Origin: Chryseolinea sp966211885
GTDB taxonomy: Bacteria > Bacteroidota > Bacteroidia > Cytophagales > Cyclobacteriaceae
Assembly (NCBI GenBank): GCA_966211885.1
Contig: CBIHQM010000386.1
Location: forward strand, 1-6,897
DNA length: 6,897 nt
Direction: 5' to 3'
Shown: piece by piece, positions 1-6,897 of the stretch
Layout: the number at the start of each line of letters is the position of its first letter
Position numbering within the stretch: position 1 is the stretch's first letter
Made by a program: the position numbers and the translations under genes
The notes under the pieces: generated by a model
The model's input: only the letters and a program-made list of their open reading frames with translations
Databases searched by the model: none
What the model was told of the DNA's origin: nothing

Positions 1-364
1 CATATTTTTCTTTCCATTCCCAGGCATACTTCAGGAACTCCTCGCGGGTGAGGTCCGATTTTTTTATGCCCCGTTCCCGTAGCATGGCCACCACTTTGGC
101 CTCCGTCGCAATGGAGGCATGGTCCGTTCCGGGCACCCAACAGGCCTCTTTGCCCTGCATCCGGGCTTTTCGCACCAGGATGTCCTGGATGGTATTGTTC
201 AACATGTGGCCCATGTGGAGCACACCGGTTACATTTGGGGGGGGTATGACGATACAATACGGTTCCTTGGAGGGATCGGGCTCGGAATGGAAGAAACCGT
301 GCTCCATCCAGTAGCTGTACCACTTATTTTCTACTTCAGAAGGGTTGTATTTGGTTGATAGCAT
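1..364 (-). CDS. valS: Valyl-tRNA synthetase, N-terminal fragment (gene runs off the left edge)
   Basis: Class I aminoacyl-tRNA synthetase that charges tRNA-Val with valine in the cytoplasm. Reading the minus strand from the ATG at 364-362 gives 121 uninterrupted residues before the window edge. They begin MLSTKYNPSEVENKWYSYW, the usual start of a ValRS. Residues 41-54 read PPPNVTGVLHMGHM, the ValRS version of the class I ATP-binding HIGH signature (HMGH at 50-53). A second family block, WVPGTDHASIATEAKV, follows at about 76-91. A full ValRS is roughly 870-950 residues, so most of the gene, including the editing domain, the KMSKS loop and the anticodon-binding domain, lies outside the window. 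The start is supported by the family's N-terminus; no Shine-Dalgarno is visible upstream. The gene diverges from the MFS gene across a 122-base spacer. The identification is firm; only the full length is unseen. Confidence 0.96.
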   Translation of the reverse strand, partial: MLSTKYNPSEVENKWYSYWMEHGFFHSEPDPSKEPYCIVIPPPNVTGVLHMGHMLNNTIQDILVRKARMQGKEACWVPGTDHASIATEAKVVAMLRERGIKKSDLTREEFLKYAWEWKEKY

Positions 365-486
365 GGGGCGACGGCGGTACAGTTGGTTGAAAATGATTCA
401 AAATGGGCGTAAAAATAAAGAAATTGGCCTGAATACGGAATTCCCGCCCTCCGAAATCCCGGCCTTTACAATACCTCGTATATCGC
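365..486. promoter_or_regulatory. Divergent spacer between valS and the MFS gene, presumed to hold both promoters
   Basis: The two flanking genes start at either end of this 122-base spacer and read away from each other, so each should have its promoter here. I looked on both strands for the Bacteroidota pattern (TTG near -33, TAnnTTTG near -7) and found no convincing copy. The middle part is A-rich. No T-box-like leader for valS is visible, and the spacer is too short for one. The call rests on gene arrangement only. Confidence 0.35.
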
Positions 487-1632
487 ATGTCAAACGAACC
501 CAAGCTCATGGAAGCTGTACTGCTGGCTCCTGAAAAGGAGTCCATCCAATGGAAACAAATGCTGAGTCTGGCCGCGCTATACGGCTCGATCGTTATCGGT
601 TGGATCGCCTACCAGAACTACCAGCCCAAACTGCTGGTCCAGTTCCATTTCGATGATTTCACGTTCCTGCTCACACTGGCCCAAGCCGTGATCCTGGTGG
701 TCACGCCACCTCTGGCGGGCAAAATAGGCGACCGCTACCGGTTCGAACAGGGTCACCGCATTCCTGTGATCACCGCGGGGATCAGCTTTGCTTCCATGGT
801 CTTTATGGCCGTGGCGTTCACCCTGTTCACCAATCCCGGCGAGATCTTCCGCTGGATATTGCCGGTGCTCATCATTTTCTGGCTCATTGCCATGAGCATT
901 TTCACCAGCCCGGCGTTGTCGACCATGGAGCTTTTCTCGCCCGTCGATAAACTGCCCCGCGCCATGGCCATCCTCACCATCGTGGCCAACCTCATCTATG
1001 CCGTTGAACCGGTCATCGTCGACATCATTGACTACATCGGCGCCCCGCTCACGTTTATTTCGGGCGGCGCAGTCGTTTTTGTTTCGGGATTGGCACTGAA
1101 GAAGAATTCGCTTACGCTGTTTTCCCTGCACGAAGAAAAGAAGGACGAATCTCCAGCGGCCGCACCCCTTGAGGAAAAGTCCAGCTACGGTTTTATATTC
1201 TTTATGGGCGTCGTGCTCGGCACGGCCACCACGGTGTTGTTCAACTTGTTCCCGGACATACTGGAAGCCAAGCTCGGCGTTCTGTTCAACGGTTGGCAGG
1301 GCAAGATCATCCTGGTGAACATCCTGGTTCTTTCCGCACTCATCTCGTGGCCCGTGAGCAACCTGGTGAACAAATACGGGCTGGAAAGATCTTTCTGGAT
1401 CAGCTTTGCGCTGATCATGGCCAGTATGTTGTCAATCTTTGTTTTTCAGTCGACGGTCGTGGTGGTTGTGATGGTGCTCCTGTTTACGGCTGCCTTCACG
1501 TCCCTGTCGGTAAGTTCCCTGCCCATGGCGATCCAGCGGGCTTCCTTTCATGATAAAGTTTTTTGCGTCGGTATATTTTTTAGCGGAGTGGCATTGCCGG
1601 ATGGTATTCTGGAATCTATTCAGGCCTTCTAA
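487..1632 (+). CDS. MFS transporter of unknown substrate
   Basis: Inner-membrane protein of 381 residues, strongly hydrophobic, best read as a major facilitator superfamily transporter. Approximate helices by eye: 25-43, 58-77, 93-115, 122-144, 158-178, 185-204, then a charged cytoplasmic loop at 205-234 (KK, HEEKKDE), then 235-254, 274-292, 303-321, 322-343 and 357-376. The loop after helix 2 reads GKIGDRYR (78-85), the MFS motif A pattern of G, D and R. A degenerate copy, NLVNKYGLER, sits in the matching place after helix 8 (292-301). The overall style recalls the sucrose/glycoside-cation type of MFS protein, but no substrate can be assigned. Only about eleven helices are seen and the protein ends soon after helix 11. 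The ATG at 487 is the first in frame; Met8 is an alternative start. The gene is followed by a strong terminator and appears monocistronic. Confidence 0.8.
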   Translation: MSNEPKLMEAVLLAPEKESIQWKQMLSLAALYGSIVIGWIAYQNYQPKLLVQFHFDDFTFLLTLAQAVILVVTPPLAGKIGDRYRFEQGHRIPVITAGISFASMVFMAVAFTLFTNPGEIFRWILPVLIIFWLIAMSIFTSPALSTMELFSPVDKLPRAMAILTIVANLIYAVEPVIVDIIDYIGAPLTFISGGAVVFVSGLALKKNSLTLFSLHEEKKDESPAAAPLEEKSSYGFIFFMGVVLGTATTVLFNLFPDILEAKLGVLFNGWQGKIILVNILVLSALISWPVSNLVNKYGLERSFWISFALIMASMLSIFVFQSTVVVVVMVLLFTAAFTSLSVSSLPMAIQRASFHDKVFCVGIFFSGVALPDGILESIQAF

Positions 1633-1658
1633 AATATAAACAACGGTTGGTTTATGGA

Positions 1659-1698
1659 GAATGTGCCGGTCGGGTTTTCTGACCGGCCATTCTTTTTT
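1659..1698 (+). terminator. Intrinsic terminator of the MFS gene
   Basis: The arms 1659-1671 and 1681-1692 pair as a 12-bp stem with a single bulged T at 1664 and a 9-base loop (1672-1680). Six T residues follow at 1693-1698. The hairpin starts 26 bases after the MFS stop codon. On the minus strand the hairpin is followed by mixed sequence rather than a T run, so it mainly serves the plus strand, although it lies between convergent genes. Confidence 0.88.
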
Positions 1699-1752
1699 AG
1701 TCGACACCACAGTAGCTGATCACGACAAAATCTTCTGCGAAGAAGTGGGTTG

Positions 1753-3114
1753 TCACGACCCTTTTCGGATCCTCCAATCAGAAGGATAAAGATTGTTCAT
1801 GCGATTATCCAGCACGTTTGCCCAGCCCAGGGGGATGTCGTTGTGATAGATGAGGGTGAATCCCTTTTTTTCTGTGGAGATCGTCAAGGGTTCTTTTCGT
1901 AAATATTGTAGCGCCTCCGGGAGGCCCACGTCAAGCCGGAGGAAGTTTTCCGGTTGCAGGTCTATTGACAAAGCCAGGGGATGTTCGGGAATAAGTTTTT
2001 CGTGCTTCACCGTGGCCATGACGATGCCGGCCGTGATGAGGTAGAGATTTTTAGCGAGGAAGTCGATGTCTGGCGTTTTATTTTGGGGAAAGCATTGCAC
2101 CTGGTCGTGCCGGAGGATGAATGTTTTTTCGGCGCCGTTTTTTACCCAGGCACTAAGTTGTTCGATTATTTTTTTTGAAGGACCGGTGAACGAATTTTTA
2201 TGTCTCACCCGGCTTTCCCGCGCCTCCTCTGTTTTGCGGACTACGCAAAGGAAAAAACCTTCCCCTTTTACGCGGTGTGGATAGAACCGATAGCCGGGGA
2301 TGCCGTGGTGGTCGACAGCCTCAACGCCCCATTGTTCATTCAACATCAGCGGTACGAATTCCACATCGTGTTCTTGTCGAAGCCATTCCAGGTTGTCTTC
2401 GTTTTCGTCGGGGTTGTAGGTGCAGGTGGAGTAGAAGAGGAGGCCACCGGTTTTCAGGGCGGGCCACACATCGCTCAGGATGCGGCGTTGCCGTTTGGAG
2501 CAGAGGGCCACGTTGTCGGGCGACCATTCTTCCATAGCGTGCTTGTCCTTGCGAAACAATCCCTCGCCCGAACAGGGGGCATCGATCACCATCACATCAA
2601 AGAAACCCGGGAGGCGCTGAAAATCCTGCGGATCATTGTGCACGACCACGGCATTTCCATAGCCCCACTTCTGTATGTTCTCGGCCAGCACGTTCGCCCG
2701 GGACCGGATCACTTCATTGGACACCAGCAGACTTTGTTCATTCATCAGGCTGAGCAAATGTGTTGACTTGCCACCGGGCGCCGCACAAAGGTCCAGCACA
2801 TTGATGCCTTTCTGTGCATCTACCACCTGCCGAAAGGCTTGTTCCAGGAACATGGAACTGGCCTCCTGAACATAATAGGCACCCGCATGAAAATGCGGGT
2901 CGAGTGTGAAGGAGGGGCGTTCGTTCAGGTAATATCCCGACGTAGTCCAGGGCACGGGCAGGGCGCCGGCGGGTGGACGCTGCAGTTTGGCTGCATTGAG
3001 TCGAATGCTCACCGGCGAAGGTTGCTGATGGGCCGCGCTGAAGTCATCCCAGCGCATACCCAATTGCTCGCGCATGCGCAGCTCAAATGACGGTGGAAAT
3101 TGGGTATCGCTCAT
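1753..3114 (-). CDS. rsmF: 16S rRNA (cytosine-5)-methyltransferase, RsmF type
   Basis: SAM-dependent RNA methyltransferase of the NOL1/NOP2/Sun family, 453 residues. E. coli RsmF (YebU) makes m5C1407 in 16S rRNA on the assembled 30S subunit. Visible motifs in order: SIRLN (36-40); SAM-binding loop DLCAAPGGKS (108-117); NE at 133-134 in the second SAM contact; ND at 160-161; motif IV DAPCSGEGLFRKD (178-190), with the product-release Cys at 181; motif VI STCTYNPDENED (229-240), with the catalytic nucleophile Cys at 231. The PCSGEG-x-FRKD form favours RsmF over RsmB. The C-terminal region (about 310-453) ends in GWANVLDNRMNNLYPSDWRIR-like sequence, the RNA-binding tail usual in RsmF proteins. 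The length matches the family. The ATG at 3114-3112 is the natural start. The gene converges on the MFS gene and diverges from fahA. The exact target base in this organism is inferred. Confidence 0.92.
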   Translation of the reverse strand: MSDTQFPPSFELRMREQLGMRWDDFSAAHQQPSPVSIRLNAAKLQRPPAGALPVPWTTSGYYLNERPSFTLDPHFHAGAYYVQEASSMFLEQAFRQVVDAQKGINVLDLCAAPGGKSTHLLSLMNEQSLLVSNEVIRSRANVLAENIQKWGYGNAVVVHNDPQDFQRLPGFFDVMVIDAPCSGEGLFRKDKHAMEEWSPDNVALCSKRQRRILSDVWPALKTGGLLFYSTCTYNPDENEDNLEWLRQEHDVEFVPLMLNEQWGVEAVDHHGIPGYRFYPHRVKGEGFFLCVVRKTEEARESRVRHKNSFTGPSKKIIEQLSAWVKNGAEKTFILRHDQVQCFPQNKTPDIDFLAKNLYLITAGIVMATVKHEKLIPEHPLALSIDLQPENFLRLDVGLPEALQYLRKEPLTISTEKKGFTLIYHNDIPLGWANVLDNRMNNLYPSDWRIRKGS

Positions 3115-3269
3115 GAAAAAAATTAAGGGGTCTGGATACGTCGCGAGAGTACGCCGGTCTGGCGCATTCCTTTTGTTAGCGGGGCAAATTAGCGCTTTGC
3201 ATTTGATTTATCGATTTGATCACGACGAGTTGAAGATCAGTTTTGAGAAATGGCTAACTTGGCTTTTGT
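3115..3269. promoter_or_regulatory. Divergent spacer between rsmF and fahA, presumed to hold both promoters
   Basis: This 155-base spacer separates two genes that read away from each other, so both promoters should lie here. The part nearer fahA is AT-rich. It contains a short inverted repeat at 3184-3200 (GCAAA and TTTGC arms around a 7-base centre) and a direct repeat ATTTGAT at 3201-3207 and 3214-3220. A weak -7-like TAACTTGG lies at 3255-3262, only 7 bases before the fahA ATG, with a TTG at 3230-3232 that is rather far upstream for the -33 box. None of these is strong enough to call as a defined promoter or operator. Confidence 0.4.
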
Positions 3270-4535
3270 ATGACCAACCCAAACGACCCTATTCTTAAAA
3301 GCTGGGTGCCTGTGCCCCCGCACAGCGACTTCCCCATCCAAAACCTGCCCTTCGGCATTTTCCGCACGGCCAGCACCTCGCCGCGGGCAGGCGTGGCGAT
3401 AGGTGACGCGATCGTGGACCTGGCGGCTTTAGCGGAGCTAGGATTTTTCAAGGCGCTGAATTTGCCATCCGGTATTTTTAATCAATCTACTCTCAACGAC
3501 TTTTTTGCCTTGGGGAAGAAAACGATACGCAATGTGCGGGAGCGGATTTCGCTGTTACTGCGTCACGACAACAAAGAACTATCATCACACGAAAGTGTAA
3601 ACAAGGTATTGATCCCTCAAAACGTTGCGACTTTGCTCTTGCCGGTTCGCGTGCCGAACTACACGGACTTCTACAGCAGCGAGGAACACGCCACCAACGT
3701 GGGGTCTATGTTTCGCGATCCGAAAAATGCATTGCTCCCCAACTGGAAACATTTGCCCGTGGGCTACCACGGTCGCGCTTCTTCCATCGTGGTGTCGGGC
3801 ACACCCATTCGCCGGCCGCGCGGCCAGGTGAAGATGGGAGAGGAGCCACCCGTTTTTTGCCCTTCGCATAAATTGGATTTTGAAGTGGAGATGGCCTTTA
3901 TCACCTGTAGTGAAACAGCGTTGGGTCATCCTATTCATACCCACGAAGCCGAGGACCATATCGCCGGTTTTGCCTTGTTCAACGATTGGTCTGCACGCGA
4001 CATCCAGCAATGGGAATATGTTCCCCTGGGCCCTTTCTTAGGAAAGAACTTTGGATCGACCCTGTCGCCCTGGATTGTCACGATGGACGCCCTGGAGCCC
4101 TTTCGGGTGGAAGGGCCATCGCAAAATCCGCACGTGCTTCCGTATCTTTCTTATGCGGGAAAAAAGAATTTTGATATTGTGATGGAGGCGCTCATCCAGC
4201 CCGAGGGCGTGGAGGCATCCGTGGTGTGCCGGACGAATTTCAAGTACATGTATTGGAATGTAAATCAACAACTCGCCCACCACACCGTGAACGGCTGCAA
4301 CATACAAGTCGGCGATGTCTATGCATCGGGCACGATCAGCGGCCCGTCGCCCGGTTCGTTCGGCTCGCTGCTGGAGCTCTCCTGGAATGGACAAAAATCC
4401 CTTCACATGGCCGACGGCACCGAGCGCACGTTCCTGCGCGACGGCGACACGGTGACGCTGCACGCCTGCGCCGAACGCGACGGGGTTCGCATTGGCTTTG
4501 GAGCCTGCAGTGGCAAAATACTTCCCTCGCTATAA
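3270..4535 (+). CDS. fahA: Fumarylacetoacetase (fumarylacetoacetate hydrolase)
   Basis: Cytoplasmic enzyme that hydrolyses 4-fumarylacetoacetate to fumarate and acetoacetate (EC 3.7.1.2), the last step of tyrosine and homogentisate degradation. The 421 residues match the eukaryotic-type enzyme (about 419). An N-terminal SH3-like domain (about 15-120) precedes the C-terminal catalytic domain. Compared from memory with the mouse enzyme, all key positions are present: metal ligands Asp133 (in YTDFYSSEEHA), Glu205 and Glu207 (LDFEVEM) and Asp239 (FNDWSARD); catalytic His140; substrate contacts Arg243, Gln246, Lys259 and Thr355; and Glu369. The blocks LLPNWKHLPVGYHGRASS (155-172) and GKNFGSTLSPW (258-268) are family hallmarks. 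This looks like a fully active enzyme. It heads a tight cluster with a membrane protein 12 bases downstream and a flavin-domain protein after that. Homogentisate dioxygenase and HPPD genes are not in the window. Confidence 0.97.
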   Translation: MTNPNDPILKSWVPVPPHSDFPIQNLPFGIFRTASTSPRAGVAIGDAIVDLAALAELGFFKALNLPSGIFNQSTLNDFFALGKKTIRNVRERISLLLRHDNKELSSHESVNKVLIPQNVATLLLPVRVPNYTDFYSSEEHATNVGSMFRDPKNALLPNWKHLPVGYHGRASSIVVSGTPIRRPRGQVKMGEEPPVFCPSHKLDFEVEMAFITCSETALGHPIHTHEAEDHIAGFALFNDWSARDIQQWEYVPLGPFLGKNFGSTLSPWIVTMDALEPFRVEGPSQNPHVLPYLSYAGKKNFDIVMEALIQPEGVEASVVCRTNFKYMYWNVNQQLAHHTVNGCNIQVGDVYASGTISGPSPGSFGSLLELSWNGQKSLHMADGTERTFLRDGDTVTLHACAERDGVRIGFGACSGKILPSL

Positions 4536-4547
4536 ACGAAAACGTGT

Positions 4548-5030
4548 ATGCGCAAACTGTCATTTTATTTCTTCCTCATCGCATTGGTCATCCTGGACAG
4601 CTTTCTGCTTTCAAAGCCCAATTTGCTGGGCAAGATCGGCTTGATCATTTATAAGTATCACTACCTGCGAAGCTTTCCCCGCACGTTGCTCACCGTGTCT
4701 ATCGTGGTGGTCATCGCGTTTCTTCTTGCCGAGCTGGTCAGCTTTTTGGTGAAACGGAGAACGTTGAAGCGGGCGCTGGGAACCATCGTGCTGGCCCTCC
4801 TCATAGTCGTTTCTTTTGCCGCGCTTGTCAAAACAGGTATGGATTTTTCGACCTGGACCTACAGCCACACGGGGTTGCGTTTTCGGTTTGGTGCCTACCT
4901 GTTGCCTACACTACTGATCGTGCTTTTCACCTATGCGCTGGTGAAACTCCCCAAACCGGATGAAGTCTTCCCAGAGTCGCCGCTCAACCCCGGTGTTCCT
5001 GCCAATAAGGATATCACACCCATGCCCTGA
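4548..5030 (+). CDS. Small membrane protein with four predicted helices, function unknown
   Basis: I do not recognise the family. The 160 residues contain four hydrophobic spans by eye: about 5-22, 46-68, 76-95 and 112-133. The basic cluster KRRTLKR (69-75) lies in the short loop between helices 2 and 3, which by the positive-inside rule places that loop in the cytoplasm. This gives an N-in, C-in topology with two outside loops (23-45 and 96-111). The 23-45 loop also carries several basic residues, so the topology is uncertain. The C-terminal tail (134-160) is proline-rich and polar. No cysteine pair, histidine cluster or other catalytic signature is visible. The start lies 12 bases after the fahA stop and the stop lies 4 bases before the next ATG, so it is probably read as the middle gene of one operon. 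Codon use resembles that of its neighbours. Confidence 0.8.
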   Translation: MRKLSFYFFLIALVILDSFLLSKPNLLGKIGLIIYKYHYLRSFPRTLLTVSIVVVIAFLLAELVSFLVKRRTLKRALGTIVLALLIVVSFAALVKTGMDFSTWTYSHTGLRFRFGAYLLPTLLIVLFTYALVKLPKPDEVFPESPLNPGVPANKDITPMP

Positions 5031-5034
5031 TGTT

Positions 5035-5901
5035 ATGCTGACCCTGGATCCCACAAAAATACCATTGCCTCAACTCCACCAATACCTGCTGGGCGCTATC
5101 ACCCCACGGCCGATCGCTTTCGCCAGCACGGTCGATAAAAGCGGTAAGGTGAACCTGAGCCCCTTCAGCTTCTTCAATTGCTTTGGCTACAATCCGCCCC
5201 TCCTGATCTTCTCGCCTTCCCGGAGAGGACGCGACAACACGACCAAGGACACGTATGAAAACGTGCTGGAGGTGCCGGAAGTGGTCATCAACATCGTGAA
5301 CCACGCCATGGTGCAGCAAGCCTCCCTGGCCAGCGTTGAATATCCACGCGGGGTCAACGAATTTGTGAAGGCTGGGCTCACGCCCGTGGCTTCCACCCTG
5401 GTCAAGCCTCCACGCGTGGGTGAAGCGCCGGTGTCGCTGGAATGTAAGGTGACACAGGTCATTGCCACGGGCGACCAGGCCGGTGCCGGCAACCTCGTGC
5501 TCTGCCAGGTGATGCTGATGCACATCAAAGAGGAGATCCTCGATGAACAAGGGAAGATCGATCCCTTCAAGCTCGACGCCGTGGCCCGGCTGGGCGGCGA
5601 CTGGTATTGTCGTGTGGGACCGGAATCGATTTTTAAAGTGCCCAAGCCCTTGCAGACCATTGGCATCGGTGTTGATCAAATCCCGGAACATATCCGGCTC
5701 AGTAAAGTCCTCACCGGAAATGACCTCGGCATGCTGGGTAACGTTGAAAAATTGCCAGGTGAGTTGTCTCTTCAGACCATCCGAAACCAACCGGATTTTC
5801 TCCAAGCCCGGACAAAAGGTGGAGAGGCTGTTCACCGGCTGGCGCAAGCTTACTTGAAGCAAGGCCGTGTAGAGGAAGCGTGGAGCATCCTGTTAGCTTG
5901 A
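5035..5901 (+). CDS. Flavin reductase-like domain protein (FMN-binding split barrel) with C-terminal extension
   Basis: Protein of 288 residues. Residues about 15-165 form a flavin reductase-like (DIM6/NTAB-type) FMN-binding split barrel. Hallmarks are GAITPRPIAFAST (20-32), followed by NLSPFSFFNCF (40-50), where the flavin phosphate and isoalloxazine ring are usually bound, and PEVVINIV (81-88). RLGGDWYCRV (185-194) closes the domain as in related proteins. Family members bind FMN and either reduce it with NAD(P)H or act as flavoproteins of unknown reaction, so the reaction here is unassigned. Residues about 205-288 are an added helical region ending in a TPR-like helix pair (AVHRLAQAYLKQGRVEEAW, 265-283). 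I chose the ATG at 5035 over the in-frame ATG at 4960 because the earlier one lies inside the upstream gene, adds 25 unconserved-looking residues, and would overlap that gene by 71 bases. It sits 4 bases after the preceding stop and is the last gene of the fahA cluster. Confidence 0.9.
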   Translation: MLTLDPTKIPLPQLHQYLLGAITPRPIAFASTVDKSGKVNLSPFSFFNCFGYNPPLLIFSPSRRGRDNTTKDTYENVLEVPEVVINIVNHAMVQQASLASVEYPRGVNEFVKAGLTPVASTLVKPPRVGEAPVSLECKVTQVIATGDQAGAGNLVLCQVMLMHIKEEILDEQGKIDPFKLDAVARLGGDWYCRVGPESIFKVPKPLQTIGIGVDQIPEHIRLSKVLTGNDLGMLGNVEKLPGELSLQTIRNQPDFLQARTKGGEAVHRLAQAYLKQGRVEEAWSILLA

Positions 5902-5977
5902 GAAATACAGAGGAGCTTTTCTTACATCATCACCAACGGTCAGGGTATACTCCGAGTCAAATCTAGAACGAACGAGA

Positions 5978-6002
5978 AGAGGCTGCCTCTTGAGCAGCCT
6001 CT
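5978..6002. terminator. Hairpin between the fahA cluster and pdhB, probable terminator
   Basis: The arms 5978-5986 and 5994-6002 (AGAGGCTGC and its complement) form a perfect 9-bp stem with a 7-base loop. It lies between two convergent transcription units, 76 bases after the flavin-domain gene's stop and 26 bases beyond the pdhB stop. Neither side has a clean T run. The minus-strand side is the more T-rich (TCTCGTTCGTTC), which suits pdhB better than the fahA cluster. Confidence 0.6.
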
Positions 6003-6028
6003 CTATGTTAAACTAAAAGAATTAAATC

Positions 6029-6897
<869 letters not shown>

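Noticed and set aside
365..486. A possible T-box or other leader element regulating valS.
   Set aside because: The spacer is too short for a T-box and shows no stem or conserved T-box sequence. T-boxes are also not typical of this phylum.
577..1131. A 184-codon minus-strand open frame inside the MFS gene.
   Set aside because: Its translation is full of charged residues (Arg, Asp, Glu, His), the typical mirror image of a hydrophobic membrane protein read antisense. It has no motif and no independent start context.
2200..2766. A 188-codon plus-strand open frame opposite the methyltransferase gene.
   Set aside because: It lies entirely antisense to the conserved catalytic motifs of RsmF and shows no recognisable domain.
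3230..3262. Candidate Bacteroidota promoter for fahA: TTG at 3230-3232 and TAACTTGG at 3255-3262.
   Set aside because: The -7 box has a mismatch, the 22-base gap between the boxes is longer than the usual spacing, and transcription would begin almost at the ATG. Too weak to list as a defined site.
4960..5034. A 25-codon N-terminal extension of the flavin-domain protein using an upstream ATG.
   Set aside because: It would overlap the end of the membrane-protein gene by 71 bases, and the added residues do not look like part of the split-barrel family. The ATG at 5035 gives a normal N-terminus and operon-like spacing.
5014..5862. A 282-codon open frame on the minus strand covering almost all of the flavin-domain gene.
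   Set aside because: The plus-strand frame encodes a recognisable FMN-binding domain. The minus-strand translation shows no family motif and is rich in His, Gln and Arg, as expected from reading the opposite strand of a GC-biased gene.

Overview
This 6.9 kb window looks like ordinary chromosomal DNA from a Bacteroidota species, probably a free-living member of the Cytophagales or Chitinophagales type. I infer this from the flavour of the ValRS, RsmF and PdhB protein sequences, a roughly balanced base composition, and the lack of Shine-Dalgarno-like purine runs before the genes. The genus-level placement is a guess. I see no insertion sequence, phage gene, CRISPR array, tRNA or rRNA, and no sign of recent transfer.

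Layout from left to right. The 5' end of a valyl-tRNA synthetase gene (valS) runs leftward out of the window. Diverging from it is a major facilitator superfamily (MFS) transporter gene that ends in a strong intrinsic terminator. Facing it, on the minus strand, is an RsmF/NOL1-NOP2-Sun type rRNA cytosine-5 methyltransferase gene. Divergent from that, a compact plus-strand cluster carries fumarylacetoacetase (fahA), a small four-helix membrane protein of unknown function, and a flavin-reductase-domain (FMN-binding split-barrel) protein. The gaps inside the cluster are 12 and 4 bases, so the three are probably cotranscribed. A hairpin separates this cluster from the 3' portion of the pyruvate dehydrogenase E1 beta gene (pdhB), which reads leftward and whose start lies beyond the right edge.

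Functionally, valS and rsmF serve translation and pdhB serves central carbon metabolism. fahA performs the last step of tyrosine/homogentisate breakdown, giving fumarate and acetoacetate. The other tyrosine-degradation genes are not in the window. The flavin reductase-like protein and the membrane protein may support that pathway, but only their position suggests it.

I did not find a convincing novel system. The items most worth a second look are the fahA / membrane protein / flavin-binding protein trio, the C-terminal helical extension of the flavin-binding protein, and the MFS transporter that appears to stop before a twelfth membrane helix. No gene-free stretch exceeds 300 bases; the longest is the 155-base divergent spacer between rsmF and fahA.
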